Shown piece by piece: positions 47,470-55,272 of a stretch of DNA of 58,042 nucleotides (the stretch's first letter is position 1; each line of letters opens with the position of its first letter). The position numbers were made by a program, and so were the translations under genes. The notes under the pieces are model-generated. The model had not been told where the DNA came from. It made no database searches and saw only the letters and a list, made by a program, of their open reading frames with translations. Source of the DNA: Streptomyces sp. CB02056 (lineage in GTDB: Bacteria; Actinomycetota; Actinomycetes; Streptomycetales; Streptomycetaceae); NCBI RefSeq assembly GCF_001905545.1, contig NZ_LIPD01000003.1:225058-283099 (forward strand), read 5' to 3'.

Positions 47470-48756
47470 TCAGCTGTCCGGGCCCTCCTCCCAGCGACGG
47501 TCACGTACCGCCGGTACGGCCAACACTACGGCCCCGGCCGCCAGTTGCCAGACCGCTCCGATCAGCAGCACGGTGTCCGCGCCGAACCGGCCCGCCAGCG
47601 GACCGGCCGCCGCCAGCCCGAGCGGGCCGAGGGCGAAGGAGCCCAGCACGCCGAAGGCCGTCACCCGGCCGAGCAGTTCCACCGGCACCCACTTCTGGGT
47701 GGTGGTGCCGTAGAGCGTCCCGCAGACCGCCGAGCCGACCCCGGCCACCAGTGCGCCGGCGGCCACCCAGGGCAGCCCCGCCCCGGCCGCGAGCGCCGCG
47801 GAGGGCAGCGCCCAGGCCAGCGCCGCCAGGGACGCCACCGCGAGCGGGCGGGCCGGAGACCGGCCGAGCACCAGCAGGCCGCCCAGCACCGCGCCGGCGC
47901 CGTAGACGCCCATCACCAGGCCCCAGGCGCGGGCGCCGCCGAGGTCCCGCTGCGCGAGCAGCGGGCCGAGCACCAGGAAGGGGGCCCAGACCAGCAGGTT
48001 GAACAGGCCCATCTGCACGGTGGTGACCCACAGCCACGGGCGGGAGGCGAACTCCGACCAGCCGGCCCGCAGGTCCCGGACCATCGACCCCTCGCCGGCC
48101 GCCGCCCGCACCGGCAGCCGCAGCCTGGCCAGCGCGAAAGCGCCGATGCCGTACGTCACCGCGTCGGCCAGCAGCACCGTCGCCGGGCCCCAGGCGGCGG
48201 TGACCAGGCCGGCGGTGGCGGGGCCGACCACGGTGGACACCGAACGGGCCAGCCCCAGCAGGGCGTTGGCGTCCGCCACCAGTCCCGTACGGCGCACCAG
48301 GTCGGGCACGATCGCGCCGAAGGCCGGCATGAACAGCCCCTCGCCGACCCCCCAGACCGCCACCAGCGCGACCATCGCCCAGACCGGGGCGTGCCCGGCC
48401 GCCAGCAGCCCGGCGAACAGCGCCTGGACCACGCCGCGCAACAGGTCCGAGCCCAGCATCACCCGGCGGCTGCCGAGCCGGTCCGCGATCGCCCCGCCGG
48501 CCAGCAGCACCAGCACCACGGGGAGGATCCGGGCCGCCATCACCCACCCCAGGGCGGTGCCCCCTCCGCCGTTGCCGCTTCCACCACCACCGCCGTCGAG
48601 CACCGCGAAGGCGACCGCGACCGGCGCCATCGAGGAGCCGATCAGGGAGGTCGTGTACCCCAGGAAGAACCACGTGAACTCGCGCTCGCCGAACACGGCG
48701 AGCCGGTCTCCCGGGCGCCTTCGGCGGGCCGGGATCCGTTCGGTCTGCACTGCCAT
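47470..48756 (-). CDS. MFS transporter (enterobactin exporter EntS/DHA3-like)
   Basis: 428 residues from ATG at 48756. About 12 membrane segments. FTWFFLGYTTSLIGSSMAPVAVAFAVLDGG in the first segment and GGAIADRLGSRRVMLGSDLLRGVVQALFA with motif A place it in the DHA3/'MFS_3' group that includes EntS and macrolide exporters. LVRRTGLVADANALLGLARSVSTVVGPATAGLV and ALGWVMAARILPVVL support this. A Gly/Ser insert (GGGGSGNGGGG) lies in the first loop. It has no adjacent siderophore genes. Its upstream region holds three ATTTACTGCGG motifs shared with the divergent recombinase-like gene. Confidence 0.9.
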   Translation of the reverse strand: MAVQTERIPARRRRPGDRLAVFGEREFTWFFLGYTTSLIGSSMAPVAVAFAVLDGGGGGSGNGGGGTALGWVMAARILPVVLVLLAGGAIADRLGSRRVMLGSDLLRGVVQALFAGLLAAGHAPVWAMVALVAVWGVGEGLFMPAFGAIVPDLVRRTGLVADANALLGLARSVSTVVGPATAGLVTAAWGPATVLLADAVTYGIGAFALARLRLPVRAAAGEGSMVRDLRAGWSEFASRPWLWVTTVQMGLFNLLVWAPFLVLGPLLAQRDLGGARAWGLVMGVYGAGAVLGGLLVLGRSPARPLAVASLAALAWALPSAALAAGAGLPWVAAGALVAGVGSAVCGTLYGTTTQKWVPVELLGRVTAFGVLGSFALGPLGLAAAGPLAGRFGADTVLLIGAVWQLAAGAVVLAVPAVRDRRWEEGPDS

Positions 48757-48851
48757 GTGCAGAAAGTCTGCGCGTCTACGGAGGGCGGATTCAAGGGATT
48801 GCGGGAAAAAAGTTGAGCCTTTGGGAATCAATTCGACGAGGATTCGACCTA

Positions 48852-48945
48852 CCGCAGTAAATTCACACCTCTATGGCTCTCCACCTGCCGTTTACTGCGC
48901 CCAGCGACTATGGTTCAGATGTCCCGGAACAGTGATTTACTGCGG
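48852..48945. repeat. Three copies of an ATTTACTGCGG motif in a divergent promoter region
   Basis: One inverted copy (CCGCAGTAAAT, 48852-48862) and two direct copies (TTTACTGCG at 48891-48899 and ATTTACTGCGG at 48935-48945, 45 bp apart). The last ends 26 bp before the recombinase-like gene; the first is 96 bp from the MFS start. Such spacing suggests a regulator binding several sites. They stand out as AT-rich words in a GC-rich genome. Confidence 0.7.
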
Positions 48946-48971
48946 CACTTGGATTTCGGAAGAAGGCGATC

Positions 48972-49781
48972 GTGACAGGAACCGCGACAGCACTCCCACC
49001 GGTCGAGTACGCCGTCGCCGTCGAGCGCTACCTGGCCGCCTCCGGGCTCGCCGACGGCTCCCGGCGGATCTACCGGATCGCACTGGACACCTGGGCCTGG
49101 GCACTCGCCGACCGGCCCGCCCCCACCGGCCCCGAACGGCGACGGGCCCGGCCGCCCGTCCTGCCGCTCGCCCTGCTCGACCACCCCGACGCCGCCGAGC
49201 GGCTCCGCGCCGCGGTCGCCCGGCGCGGCGCCGACACCGACCCGCGCACCCTCAACCGGGAGCTCTCCACCCTGCGCGCGGCCGTGGCCTGGTGGCGGGC
49301 CCGCGGCTGGCTCGACGGCGACCCGACCACCGGCCTGCTCCCCCGCCCGCTGCCCGAACCCGCCACGGCCACCGGTCCGTTGAGCCCCGAGGACCTGCGC
49401 GCCCTGTTCGCCCTCCGCGCGCCGCTGCGCGAGCAGGCGCTCTGGCACCTGCTGCACGAGTCCGGCGCCGCGATCGAGACCGTCCTCGCCCTGGACACCG
49501 ACCACCTCGACCCGCCCCGCCGCCGCACCCGCCCGCCCGGCACCCCGGTGCACTGGCAGTCCGGCACCGCCCGGCTGCTCCCCCTCCTGGTCGCCGGCCG
49601 CGCCACCGGCCCGCTCTTCCTCACCGACCGCCGCGCCCCCGCCGGCACCCCCGACCGCGACCGCTGCCCGTACACCGGCCACGCCCGCCTCTCCTACCGC
49701 CGCGCCGCCGAACTCTTCACCGCCCACACCCGGCCGCTCGGCCCGGGCTGGACGCTCCGCCGCCTGCGATCGGGGCGGTAG
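48972..49781 (+). CDS. Tyrosine-recombinase-like protein lacking catalytic residues
   Basis: 269 residues from GTG with GGAAGAAGG upstream. Residues 10-130 form a SAM-like (core-binding) domain (YLAASGLADGSRRIYRIALDTWAWALA, LNRELSTLRAAVAWWRARGW). Residues 135-269 align with the catalytic domain of a family of actinobacterial integrase-like proteins (VHWQSGTARLLPLLVAGRATGPLFLTDRR, TGHARLSYRRAAELF). Where these usually have AARAEEIL with catalytic Arg, this has GAAIETVL. The protein stops at WTLRRLRSGR, where others continue LRHSALTH and on to the Tyr. Thus Arg I, the HxxR box and Tyr are missing. It may be a decayed gene or a DNA-binding protein; the motif cluster lies in its promoter. Confidence 0.75.
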   Translation: MTGTATALPPVEYAVAVERYLAASGLADGSRRIYRIALDTWAWALADRPAPTGPERRRARPPVLPLALLDHPDAAERLRAAVARRGADTDPRTLNRELSTLRAAVAWWRARGWLDGDPTTGLLPRPLPEPATATGPLSPEDLRALFALRAPLREQALWHLLHESGAAIETVLALDTDHLDPPRRRTRPPGTPVHWQSGTARLLPLLVAGRATGPLFLTDRRAPAGTPDRDRCPYTGHARLSYRRAAELFTAHTRPLGPGWTLRRLRSGR

Positions 49782-50098
49782 GGCAGGGCAGGGGTGGAGG
49801 CAGCGTCGGGCTTTCCGGAGGCCCCGTCCGCACCGTTACGCAGCCGATGGGCGGCCGTGACACGACCGGCCGAGGACCGCGACACGGCCCTCCTAGCGTC
49901 ATCCCCGACGCCACCGGCCGAACCCGTCGAACCGGGTGAAGCGGCCGGAGGGCGTCCGCGACGAGGACGTACGCGTCCGGCGCCGACGACGGACGTCCCG
50001 CGACACCGGCCCGCCGGGGCCCGCGAAACCGCACCGCGGACCGCACCGCGGACCGGCGGCCACCACCCACCGACCGACGCACGATGGAGACACCCCGT
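49782..50098. other. Gene-free region before the sortase operon
   Basis: 317 bp, GC-rich, no frame with gene features. TAGCGT (49894-49899) is a possible -10 for the downstream operon, giving a long leader. CGAACCCGTCGAACCGGGT near 49919-49937 is a small hairpin. No terminator is seen for the recombinase-like gene. Confidence 0.4.
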
Positions 50099-50545
50099 AT
50101 GAGCAGGAGCCGTACCCACCACTCCCCCGCCCGCCGCGTCCTGGCCGCCTGCGCCCTGACCGGCGCCGCGCTGCTGGCCACCGTCACCGGCGGGCAGGCC
50201 TGGGCCGACGGCGCGCCGAAGCCGGCCGCGCCCTCCGCCGCCCCGGCCGGCGACGCCGCGGTGCGGACCGCCCCGCCCGCGCCCGCCGCGCCCTCCGCCG
50301 CCCCGAAGCCCGAGGCCTCGCCGGCCGTGGCCGCCCCGAAGGGCGCAGCCCCGGCCCCGGCCGCCCCCGGCGGCGCCCAGCCGCAGGTCCGCGAGGTGCC
50401 CAAGGGCGCCGCGCAGGCCGGTGACGGCTCCACCGCCTCCGACGGTTCCGGCCTGATGCTCGCCGGTGGCGGCACCGTCGCGGCCGTCGGCGCCGCGGGC
50501 CTGGGCTTCGCCCTCCTGCGCCGCCGCTCCGGTGCGCGCGGCTGA
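50099..50545 (+). CDS. Secreted Ala/Pro-rich surface protein with C-terminal membrane anchor
   Basis: 148 residues from ATG at 50099 with GGAGA 8 nt upstream. A signal peptide (1-37, cleavage near AWADG) is followed by about 75 residues of Ala/Pro/Lys repeats, GDGSTASDGSG, then a hydrophobic segment LMLAGGGTVAAVGAAGLGFALL and the stop-transfer RRRSGARG. This is the shape of a sortase substrate, and a sortase gene overlaps its end, yet no LPxTG-like pentapeptide precedes the membrane segment. It could be a membrane-retained wall-spanning stalk or use a divergent sorting motif. Confidence 0.7.
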   Translation: MSRSRTHHSPARRVLAACALTGAALLATVTGGQAWADGAPKPAAPSAAPAGDAAVRTAPPAPAAPSAAPKPEASPAVAAPKGAAPAPAAPGGAQPQVREVPKGAAQAGDGSTASDGSGLMLAGGGTVAAVGAAGLGFALLRRRSGARG

Positions 50546-51356
50546 CACCGGTCCCGAGTCCGCCGGGCACCCCGGCGCCGCTTCCCCGTACCCGGCCAGT
50601 CGGGGAAGCGGCGCCGGGGCCGCCCCGGTGGCGGGGACCGACAGCCACCGACGCGCCCCGGGCCACCGGCGGGGGCGCCGACGCGCCGCCCGGCCCGGCC
50701 CCGGCCCGCTGCGCCGTACCGCCTTCGGCACCGCGGGCCTGCTCTGCCTGGTGCTCGGCACCTCGCTCGCGCTGTCCGGCCGGGAGACCCCGGTGGTGCG
50801 GGTCGAGACCTCCGGGCACGGCACCGGCGCCGACACCCCGGCGGCGGCCCCGGGCTCCCCGGGCGCCCCGGCCACGACCGGCACCGCGCCCACCGCCCCG
50901 AAGCCGTACGCCTCCTCGCCGCCGACCCGCCTGCTGGTGCCCTCCGTCGGAGTGGACGCACCGGTGACCGACCTCGGCCTCAACCCCGACGGCACGGTCG
51001 AGGTGCCGCCGGCCGACCGGGGCGAGGAGGTCGGCTGGTACCGCAACGGCCCCACCCCCGGCGAAGCCGGCCCCGCCGTGCTCATCGGGCACTACGACAC
51101 CGTGCACGGCCCGGCGGTCTTCAAGCAGCTGCCGAAACTGCGCCCCGGCGACCTCATCCGGATCCGGCGCGCGGACGGCGGCACCGTGGACTTCAAGGTC
51201 CGCGAGCTGCTCCAGGCCGCCAAGGACCGCTTCCCGACCGAGCAGGTGTACGGCGACACACCCGCGCCCGCGCTCCGGCTGATCACCTGCGGTGGCCGGA
51301 TCGGCTCGGACGGCCACTGGACGGACAACATCATCGTGCTGGCGGACCTGGCCTGA
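50532..51356 (+). CDS. Class F-type sortase
   Basis: 274 residues; GTG at 50532 overlaps the previous gene by 14 nt. After a Pro/Arg-rich cytosolic N-terminus, one membrane segment (about 65-85, FGTAGLLCLVLGTSLALSG) and a Pro/Thr/Ala linker, the sortase beta-barrel runs from about 135 to the end: RLLVPSVGVDAPVTDLGL, GEEVGWYRNGP, VLIGHYDTVHG with His187, and LRLITCGGR with Cys253. These are the catalytic His and Cys of actinobacterial class F sortases. It should cleave sorting signals and link surface proteins to the wall. Its operon partner is the upstream surface protein; three signalling genes follow. Confidence 0.88.
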   Translation: MRAADTGPESAGHPGAASPYPASRGSGAGAAPVAGTDSHRRAPGHRRGRRRAARPGPGPLRRTAFGTAGLLCLVLGTSLALSGRETPVVRVETSGHGTGADTPAAAPGSPGAPATTGTAPTAPKPYASSPPTRLLVPSVGVDAPVTDLGLNPDGTVEVPPADRGEEVGWYRNGPTPGEAGPAVLIGHYDTVHGPAVFKQLPKLRPGDLIRIRRADGGTVDFKVRELLQAAKDRFPTEQVYGDTPAPALRLITCGGRIGSDGHWTDNIIVLADLA

Positions 51357-51521
51357 CGGTGCACGAACCGCCGTCGGGGAACCGCCGGCCACCGCCCGCA
51401 CGACCTACCACCGGGGCGGCGACGGGAGGCGACGAGCCGGACCGTCGCCGTGGACGCAGGAAGAGCAGGCAGAGCGGGCAGCGCGGACAGCGCGGGCCCG
51501 GCAGGAGGACGAGCACCGACC

Positions 51522-52406
51522 GTGGCAGCAACAGCACCCCCACCACCCCGCCGCCGTCCCGGCGCCGTCCCGGTGGCCGCCCTGGCCGGCCTGGTCGTCG
51601 TCCTCGCCCTCGCCGCTCTGGCCTTCGGCCGGGCCACCCCCGGCGAGCTGCGCGACCAGGGCCCGGCCCGGGCCGTCAGGCCGCCGGCGGTGTCCCAGCC
51701 GCTCTGGCCGGACCTGCCCACCTCCCCGCCGCCGGCCGCGTCCGCGACCGACACCACCCAGGAACCGCCGCAGCCCGTACCGGACGTGACCGTCCCCGGG
51801 CGCGACATCACCGCGGTCGACGTCCGCACCGTCCTCGCCAAGGACCCGGACGTCGACCAGGAGGAGCGCCAGGCACTCGGCTCCTGCGCCGGCTGCGAGG
51901 TCCGCGCCCCGGAGTTCCGCGACCTCACCGGCGACGGGCAGCCCGAGCTGATCACCGTCGTCACCACCCCCGGGCGGGCCGTGCTGCACGTCTACGCCCT
52001 CGCCGAGGACCGGCTGCTGCCCGTCCTCCGGGTGCGGGTCCAGCCGGCGTTCAACGCCTCGACCATCGGCACCGACCTGTGGCTGATCGAGCCGACCAGC
52101 GTCGACGCCCGGACCACCAGCCACTACGCGTGGGACGGCAAGAGGCTCACCCTGAACGAACGCAGGGACGAGGGCGTCATACCGCTCCCGTCCACCGGCC
52201 CGGACGCCGGCCGGCCGGCCACCGCCGTACCCGACCCCGGACCGGCGCCCCGCCCCGCCCCGTACGCGCCGAAGCAGGCCGCCCCCGAGGCCGCCGTCCC
52301 GTCCCCGCGCGGCGCCCGGCCGTCCTCCGTGCCCTCCGCCCCCTCCGTGCCCGGCGCGTCCGTCGCGCCCTCCGTCCCCGCCGTGCTCCCGGAAGCGAAG
52401 CGATGA
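51522..52406 (+). CDS. Membrane-anchored extracytoplasmic protein, CseA-like sensor accessory
   Basis: 294 residues from GTG at 51522 (AGGAGG at 51502-51507); the frame is open to a GTG at 51450. One membrane segment at about 15-36 (VPVAALAGLVVVLALAALAF). The extracellular part has DVRTVLAKDPDVDQEERQAL, CAGC, EFRDLTGDGQPELITVVTTPG (FG-GAP-like strand), HVYALAEDRLLPVLRVRV, then a Pro/Ser/Ala tail. Order of motifs recalls CseA, the protein that restrains the CseB/CseC envelope-stress system in S. coelicolor, though CseA is a lipoprotein and this is not. Its stop overlaps the response regulator start (ATGA). Confidence 0.6.
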   Translation: MAATAPPPPRRRPGAVPVAALAGLVVVLALAALAFGRATPGELRDQGPARAVRPPAVSQPLWPDLPTSPPPAASATDTTQEPPQPVPDVTVPGRDITAVDVRTVLAKDPDVDQEERQALGSCAGCEVRAPEFRDLTGDGQPELITVVTTPGRAVLHVYALAEDRLLPVLRVRVQPAFNASTIGTDLWLIEPTSVDARTTSHYAWDGKRLTLNERRDEGVIPLPSTGPDAGRPATAVPDPGPAPRPAPYAPKQAAPEAAVPSPRGARPSSVPSAPSVPGASVAPSVPAVLPEAKR

Positions 52407-53164
52407 CCCCCGCCGCCACCCCCGCCCACCCGCACATCCTCCTGGTCGAGGACGACGAGGTGATCCGCGAGGCCACCCGGATGGCCCTGGAGCGCTACGG
52501 CTTCCCGGTCACCACCGCCGCCGACGGCCTGGAGGGCCTGGAGGCCTTCCACGCCGTCCGGCCCGACCTGCTCCTGCTGGACGTCATGCTGCCGCTGCTC
52601 GACGGGGTCGGCCTCTGCCGCCGGATCCGGGAGGAGAGCCAGCTGCCGATCCTGATGATGTCCGCCCGGACCGACCCGGTGGACGTGGTCTCCGGGCTGG
52701 AGGCCGGGGCGGACGACTACGTGGTCAAGCCCTTCGAGAGCGCCGTCCTGGTCGCCCGGATCCGTACGGTGCTGCGCCGCGTCCCGGTCGCCCCGGCGGC
52801 CGACGCCCCGCCGGCCCCGCCGCAGTCCCCGCCCGCTCCTTCGTCCCCTCCGCCGTCCCCGCCCACCCTTCCGTCCGTCCGCAGCTTCGACGGCCTCCGG
52901 GTGGACACCGACAGCATGGAGGTCCGGGTGGACGACCGCCTCGTCCCGCTCACCCCCACCGAACTGCGGCTGCTGCTGGAGTTCAGCGCCGCGCCCGGGA
53001 TCGTGTTGGAGCGCTCCACCCTGCTCGAACGCGTCTGGGACTACGAGTGGGGCGCCGACACCCGGGTCGTGGACGTCCACGTGCAGCGGCTGCGCGCCAA
53101 GATCGGCTCCGGCCGGATCGAGACCGTCCGCGGCTTCGGCTACAAGCTGCGGCGCCCGGCATGA
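52403..53164 (+). CDS. Response regulator, OmpR/PhoB family (CseB-like)
   Basis: 253 residues; ATGA overlap with the upstream gene. Receiver domain 10-130: HILLVEDDEVIREATRMALE, phosphoacceptor D60 in LLLLDVMLP, ISAR-type MMSARTD and VKPF. A Pro/Ser-rich linker (about 133-157) is unusually long. The winged helix (160-252) has PLTPTELRLLLEF, DTRVVDVHVQRLRAKIG and TVRGFGYKLR. The VIREAT and GLCRRIREES motifs are close to CseB of S. coelicolor. Overlaps the kinase gene by 4 nt, so the pair is co-translated. Confidence 0.93.
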   Translation: MTPAATPAHPHILLVEDDEVIREATRMALERYGFPVTTAADGLEGLEAFHAVRPDLLLLDVMLPLLDGVGLCRRIREESQLPILMMSARTDPVDVVSGLEAGADDYVVKPFESAVLVARIRTVLRRVPVAPAADAPPAPPQSPPAPSSPPPSPPTLPSVRSFDGLRVDTDSMEVRVDDRLVPLTPTELRLLLEFSAAPGIVLERSTLLERVWDYEWGADTRVVDVHVQRLRAKIGSGRIETVRGFGYKLRRPA

Positions 53165-54369
53165 CCCTGCGCCGCCAGATCGCCGCCGCCGTCGCCGCCA
53201 TCGCCGTCCTGGTCGCGGTGGCCGTCGGCCTGCTGGTCCACCAGGCGATGATCCGCCAGCACGTCGACCAGGCCCGCTCCTCCTCGCTCGCCACCCTCGA
53301 CTCCGCCTTGAACGACTACGAGCGCGGCGGCGGGAAGGCGATCGGCCGGGGCGCCGTCCTGAACGACCCGGCGCTGCCCGAGCGGCTGCGCGCCCTCGCC
53401 GCCGGCGACCGGCACGGCTCGCTGCTCGTCGCCGACGGCACCGGCGAGTCGATGTGGGCGGCCGGCCCGGTGCCGGACGGGGTGGTGTCCGTCCGGGTGG
53501 ACTTCACCCAGGACCGCCAGGCCATCGCCGACCTGGACCGGATCATCCTGCTCACCGTCGTCGCCGCGGTCTTCACCACCGTGCTGGCCGGCGTGCTCGT
53601 CGCCGACCGGATCAGCCGCCGGCTGCGCACCGCGGCCACCGCCGCCCGCGGCATCGCGGCCGGCGGGACGGACACCCGGATCGGCGAACTCGTCGACGGC
53701 AAGGACGAGGTCGCCGACCTCGCCGCCGCCGTCGACCTGATGTCCCGCACCCTGCACCGCCGGCTGGAGGACGAGCAGCGCTTCACCGCGGACGTCGCCC
53801 ACGAACTGCGCACCCCGCTCACCGGCCTCGTCACCGCCGCCGAACTCCTGCCGCCCGGCCGCCCCACCCAGCTCGTGCAGAACCGGGTCCAGGCACTGCG
53901 CGGCCTGGTCGAGGACCTGCTGGAGGTCTCCCGCCTGGACGCCGACGCCGAGTCCCCCGACCTCTCCGCCGTCCCCCTCGAACGCGCGGCCCGCCGCACC
54001 GTCACCCTCACCGGCCTGGACGTCACCGTCGAGATCACCGCCGACCGGCAGGTCCGCACCGACCTGCGCCGGCTGGACCGCATCCTCGGCAACCTCATCC
54101 TCAACGCCCACCGCCACGGCACCGGCCCGGTCCACCTGCACGTCGACGGCCCGCGGATCACCGTCCGCGACCACGGCCCCGGCTACCCCGAGGACCTCCT
54201 CCGCCACGGCCCGCAGCGCTTCCGCACCAACGCCCCCGAACGCGGCCGCGGCCACGGCCTCGGCCTCACCATCGCCACCGGCCACGCCCGCGTCATCGGC
54301 GCCACCCTGACCTTCGCCAACCACCCCGCCGGCGGCGCCCTCGCCACCCTCACCCTCCCCCCGAACTGA
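53161..54369 (+). CDS. Sensor histidine kinase (CseC-like)
   Basis: 402 residues; ATGA overlap with the regulator. Two membrane segments (about 8-28 and 137-158) flank an extracellular sensor of about 105 residues (HVDQARSSSLATLDSALNDYE). HAMP domain at about 160-212. Phosphoacceptor box FTADVAHELRTPLTGL with His214, N box RILGNLILNAHRHG, G1 DHGPGYPEDLL, and GHGLGLTIATGHARVIGA complete the GHKL domain. Topology is that of CseC, which senses cell-envelope stress. It ends the operon before a strong terminator. Confidence 0.93.
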   Translation: MTLRRQIAAAVAAIAVLVAVAVGLLVHQAMIRQHVDQARSSSLATLDSALNDYERGGGKAIGRGAVLNDPALPERLRALAAGDRHGSLLVADGTGESMWAAGPVPDGVVSVRVDFTQDRQAIADLDRIILLTVVAAVFTTVLAGVLVADRISRRLRTAATAARGIAAGGTDTRIGELVDGKDEVADLAAAVDLMSRTLHRRLEDEQRFTADVAHELRTPLTGLVTAAELLPPGRPTQLVQNRVQALRGLVEDLLEVSRLDADAESPDLSAVPLERAARRTVTLTGLDVTVEITADRQVRTDLRRLDRILGNLILNAHRHGTGPVHLHVDGPRITVRDHGPGYPEDLLRHGPQRFRTNAPERGRGHGLGLTIATGHARVIGATLTFANHPAGGALATLTLPPN

Positions 54370-54382
54370 CCCCGGACACGAC

Positions 54383-54421
54383 GGAAGGGCCGGCCCGACA
54401 ACCCGTCGGACCGGCCCTTCC
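54383..54421 (+). terminator. Terminator of the sortase/two-component operon
   Basis: 17-bp stem GGAAGGGCCGGCCCGAC / GTCGGACCGGCCCTTCC with one mismatch and an AACCC loop, followed by CATTCT. It lies 14 bp after the kinase stop. Confidence 0.92.
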
Positions 54422-54432
54422 CATTCTGCGCG

Positions 54433-54464
54433 GAGCCCCCTGTCGGGTACCGACGACCCCCGCT
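54433..54464 (-). repeat. Partial copy of the tRNA-Thr 3' end (distal attachment-site scar)
   Basis: GAGCCCCCTGTCGGGT then ACCGACGACCCCCGCT is identical to 54992-55027 except for loss of TCGA from the T loop. It covers acceptor 3' strand, T arm and variable region of the tRNA-Thr gene 528 bp away. Direct repeats of tRNA 3' ends are the mark of integrase-mediated insertion, so this is probably one end (attL/attR) of a decayed element. It cannot be a tRNA itself. Confidence 0.75.
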
Positions 54465-54639
54465 ACTGGGCCGGACGGGACCTGTCGGCCGGGGCTTCAA
54501 GATGGCGCGCGAGGATGGCGGCGAACGCGAGGTACGCCTCGATCTTCGCGGCTCCGACGAGAGCATCGGGCGACACATGCTTTGGCAGCCGGTCCAGGTA
54601 CGCGCGGGCAGCGTTGGCGTGGTCAACGTAGTCACTCAT
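54463..54639 (-). CDS. Small 58-aa protein within the integrative-element scar
   Basis: ATG at 54639 with AGGGGGG 6 nt upstream. Product is helical and soluble: MSDYVDHANAARAYLDRL, then HVSPDALVGAAKIEAYLAFAAILARHLEAP. The stop codon lies at the edge of the tRNA-derived repeat. Similar small proteins are carried by streptomycete integrative elements (remembered, uncertain). Likely cargo left behind when the rest of the element was lost. Function unknown. Confidence 0.6.
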   Translation of the reverse strand: MSDYVDHANAARAYLDRLPKHVSPDALVGAAKIEAYLAFAAILARHLEAPADRSRPAQ

Positions 54640-54828
54640 GCAGGCCCCCCTGAGGATGATCACGAAGTTTGTGCGAAGCCTACGGCTGTACACCGGGCGG
54701 CGGCGCTGTTTCGGCGGATGTCCCGTCCGGGCCAAGGTCGACAGTGCCGAGCGCCGCCGGCACACTTCGGGCTGAGCGGGTGGTTCCCTCCTCGATCGGG
54801 CAGCTTCGCCGCACCCGGGTTCTCCAGG

Positions 54829-54945
54829 AGCCGCCAAGGCCAAGGCCGGTGTCTCCCCGGACATCCACTTCCACGACGTCCGGCACACCGGACGCTTCTG
54901 GCACGCCCGTGGCACAGCCCGAGCAGGACCGCAGCAACGACGAAG
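54829..54945 (+). pseudogene. Remnant of a tyrosine integrase C-terminal region
   Basis: In one frame the segment reads AAKAKAGVSPDIHFHDVRHTG (54832-54892 region), the box II motif of phage-type integrases (typically FHDLRHTGNTLAA), then loses similarity. No start codon, Arg I or catalytic Tyr is present. It is oriented towards the tRNA-Thr end, as integrase genes of tRNA-inserted elements often are. Short, so the call rests mainly on the HDVRHTG motif and location. Confidence 0.55.
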
Positions 54946-54992
54946 GGCCAACTCTCCCGGATCACCCCGGCGAACTGGCCCTCCGTACGACG

Positions 54993-55066
54993 AGCCCCCT
55001 GTCGGGTTCGAACCGACGACCCCCGCTTTACAAGAGCGGTGCTCTGGCCAGCTGAGCTAAGGAGGC
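54993..55066 (-). tRNA. tRNA-Thr (anticodon TGT)
   Basis: Minus strand, 74 nt without encoded CCA. Acceptor GCCTCCT pairs with AGGGGGC (one G-T pair); D arm TAGCTCAG...AGAGC; anticodon stem CCGCT/AGCGG with loop CTTGTAA, giving TGT; T arm GTCGG-TTCGAAC-CCGAC. All parts of a normal cloverleaf are present. Its 3' half is duplicated at 54433-54464, so it is the integration target of a former element and remains intact. Confidence 0.93.
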
Positions 55067-55205
55067 ACGGTGGCCGTCCGCGATGGATCACGGCGGCACC
55101 GGGGGGCAGTCTACCGGGCCCGGGTGACGGGATGGGGGTATATCCGGGGGTTGGTGGGATGGGTGGGCGTGACGGAACCGATGCCGAAATCGGGTCGGGT
55201 GGGGG

Positions 55206-55234
55206 CTGACAAGCGGCGGACGCGCAGGTAGCGT
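55206..55234 (+). promoter_or_regulatory. Promoter of msiK
   Basis: CTGACA (55206-55211) - 17 nt - TAGCGT (55229-55234), a good vegetative (HrdB-type) promoter. Transcription would start near 55241, just before the DasR-like operator, leaving a leader of about 110 nt. Confidence 0.65.
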
Positions 55235-55254
55235 CGCCGGGAGCCGGTTCGTGG

Positions 55255-55272
55255 CAGTGGTTCAGACCACTG
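55255..55272. promoter_or_regulatory. DasR-responsive element (dre)-like operator
   Basis: CAGTGGTTCAGACCACTG, perfect 7-bp arms around TCAG. Its centre AGTGGTTCAGACCACT matches 12 of 16 positions of the remembered dre consensus ACTGGTCTAGACCAGT. DasR is the GntR-type N-acetylglucosamine regulator. Located about 20-37 bp downstream of the -10, a roadblock/repressor position. Confidence 0.6.

Noticed and set aside
54433..54464. A second tRNA-like gene
   Set aside because: Only the 3' half matches tRNA-Thr and the T loop has lost 4 nt; no anticodon or D arm is present. Better explained as an attachment-site copy.
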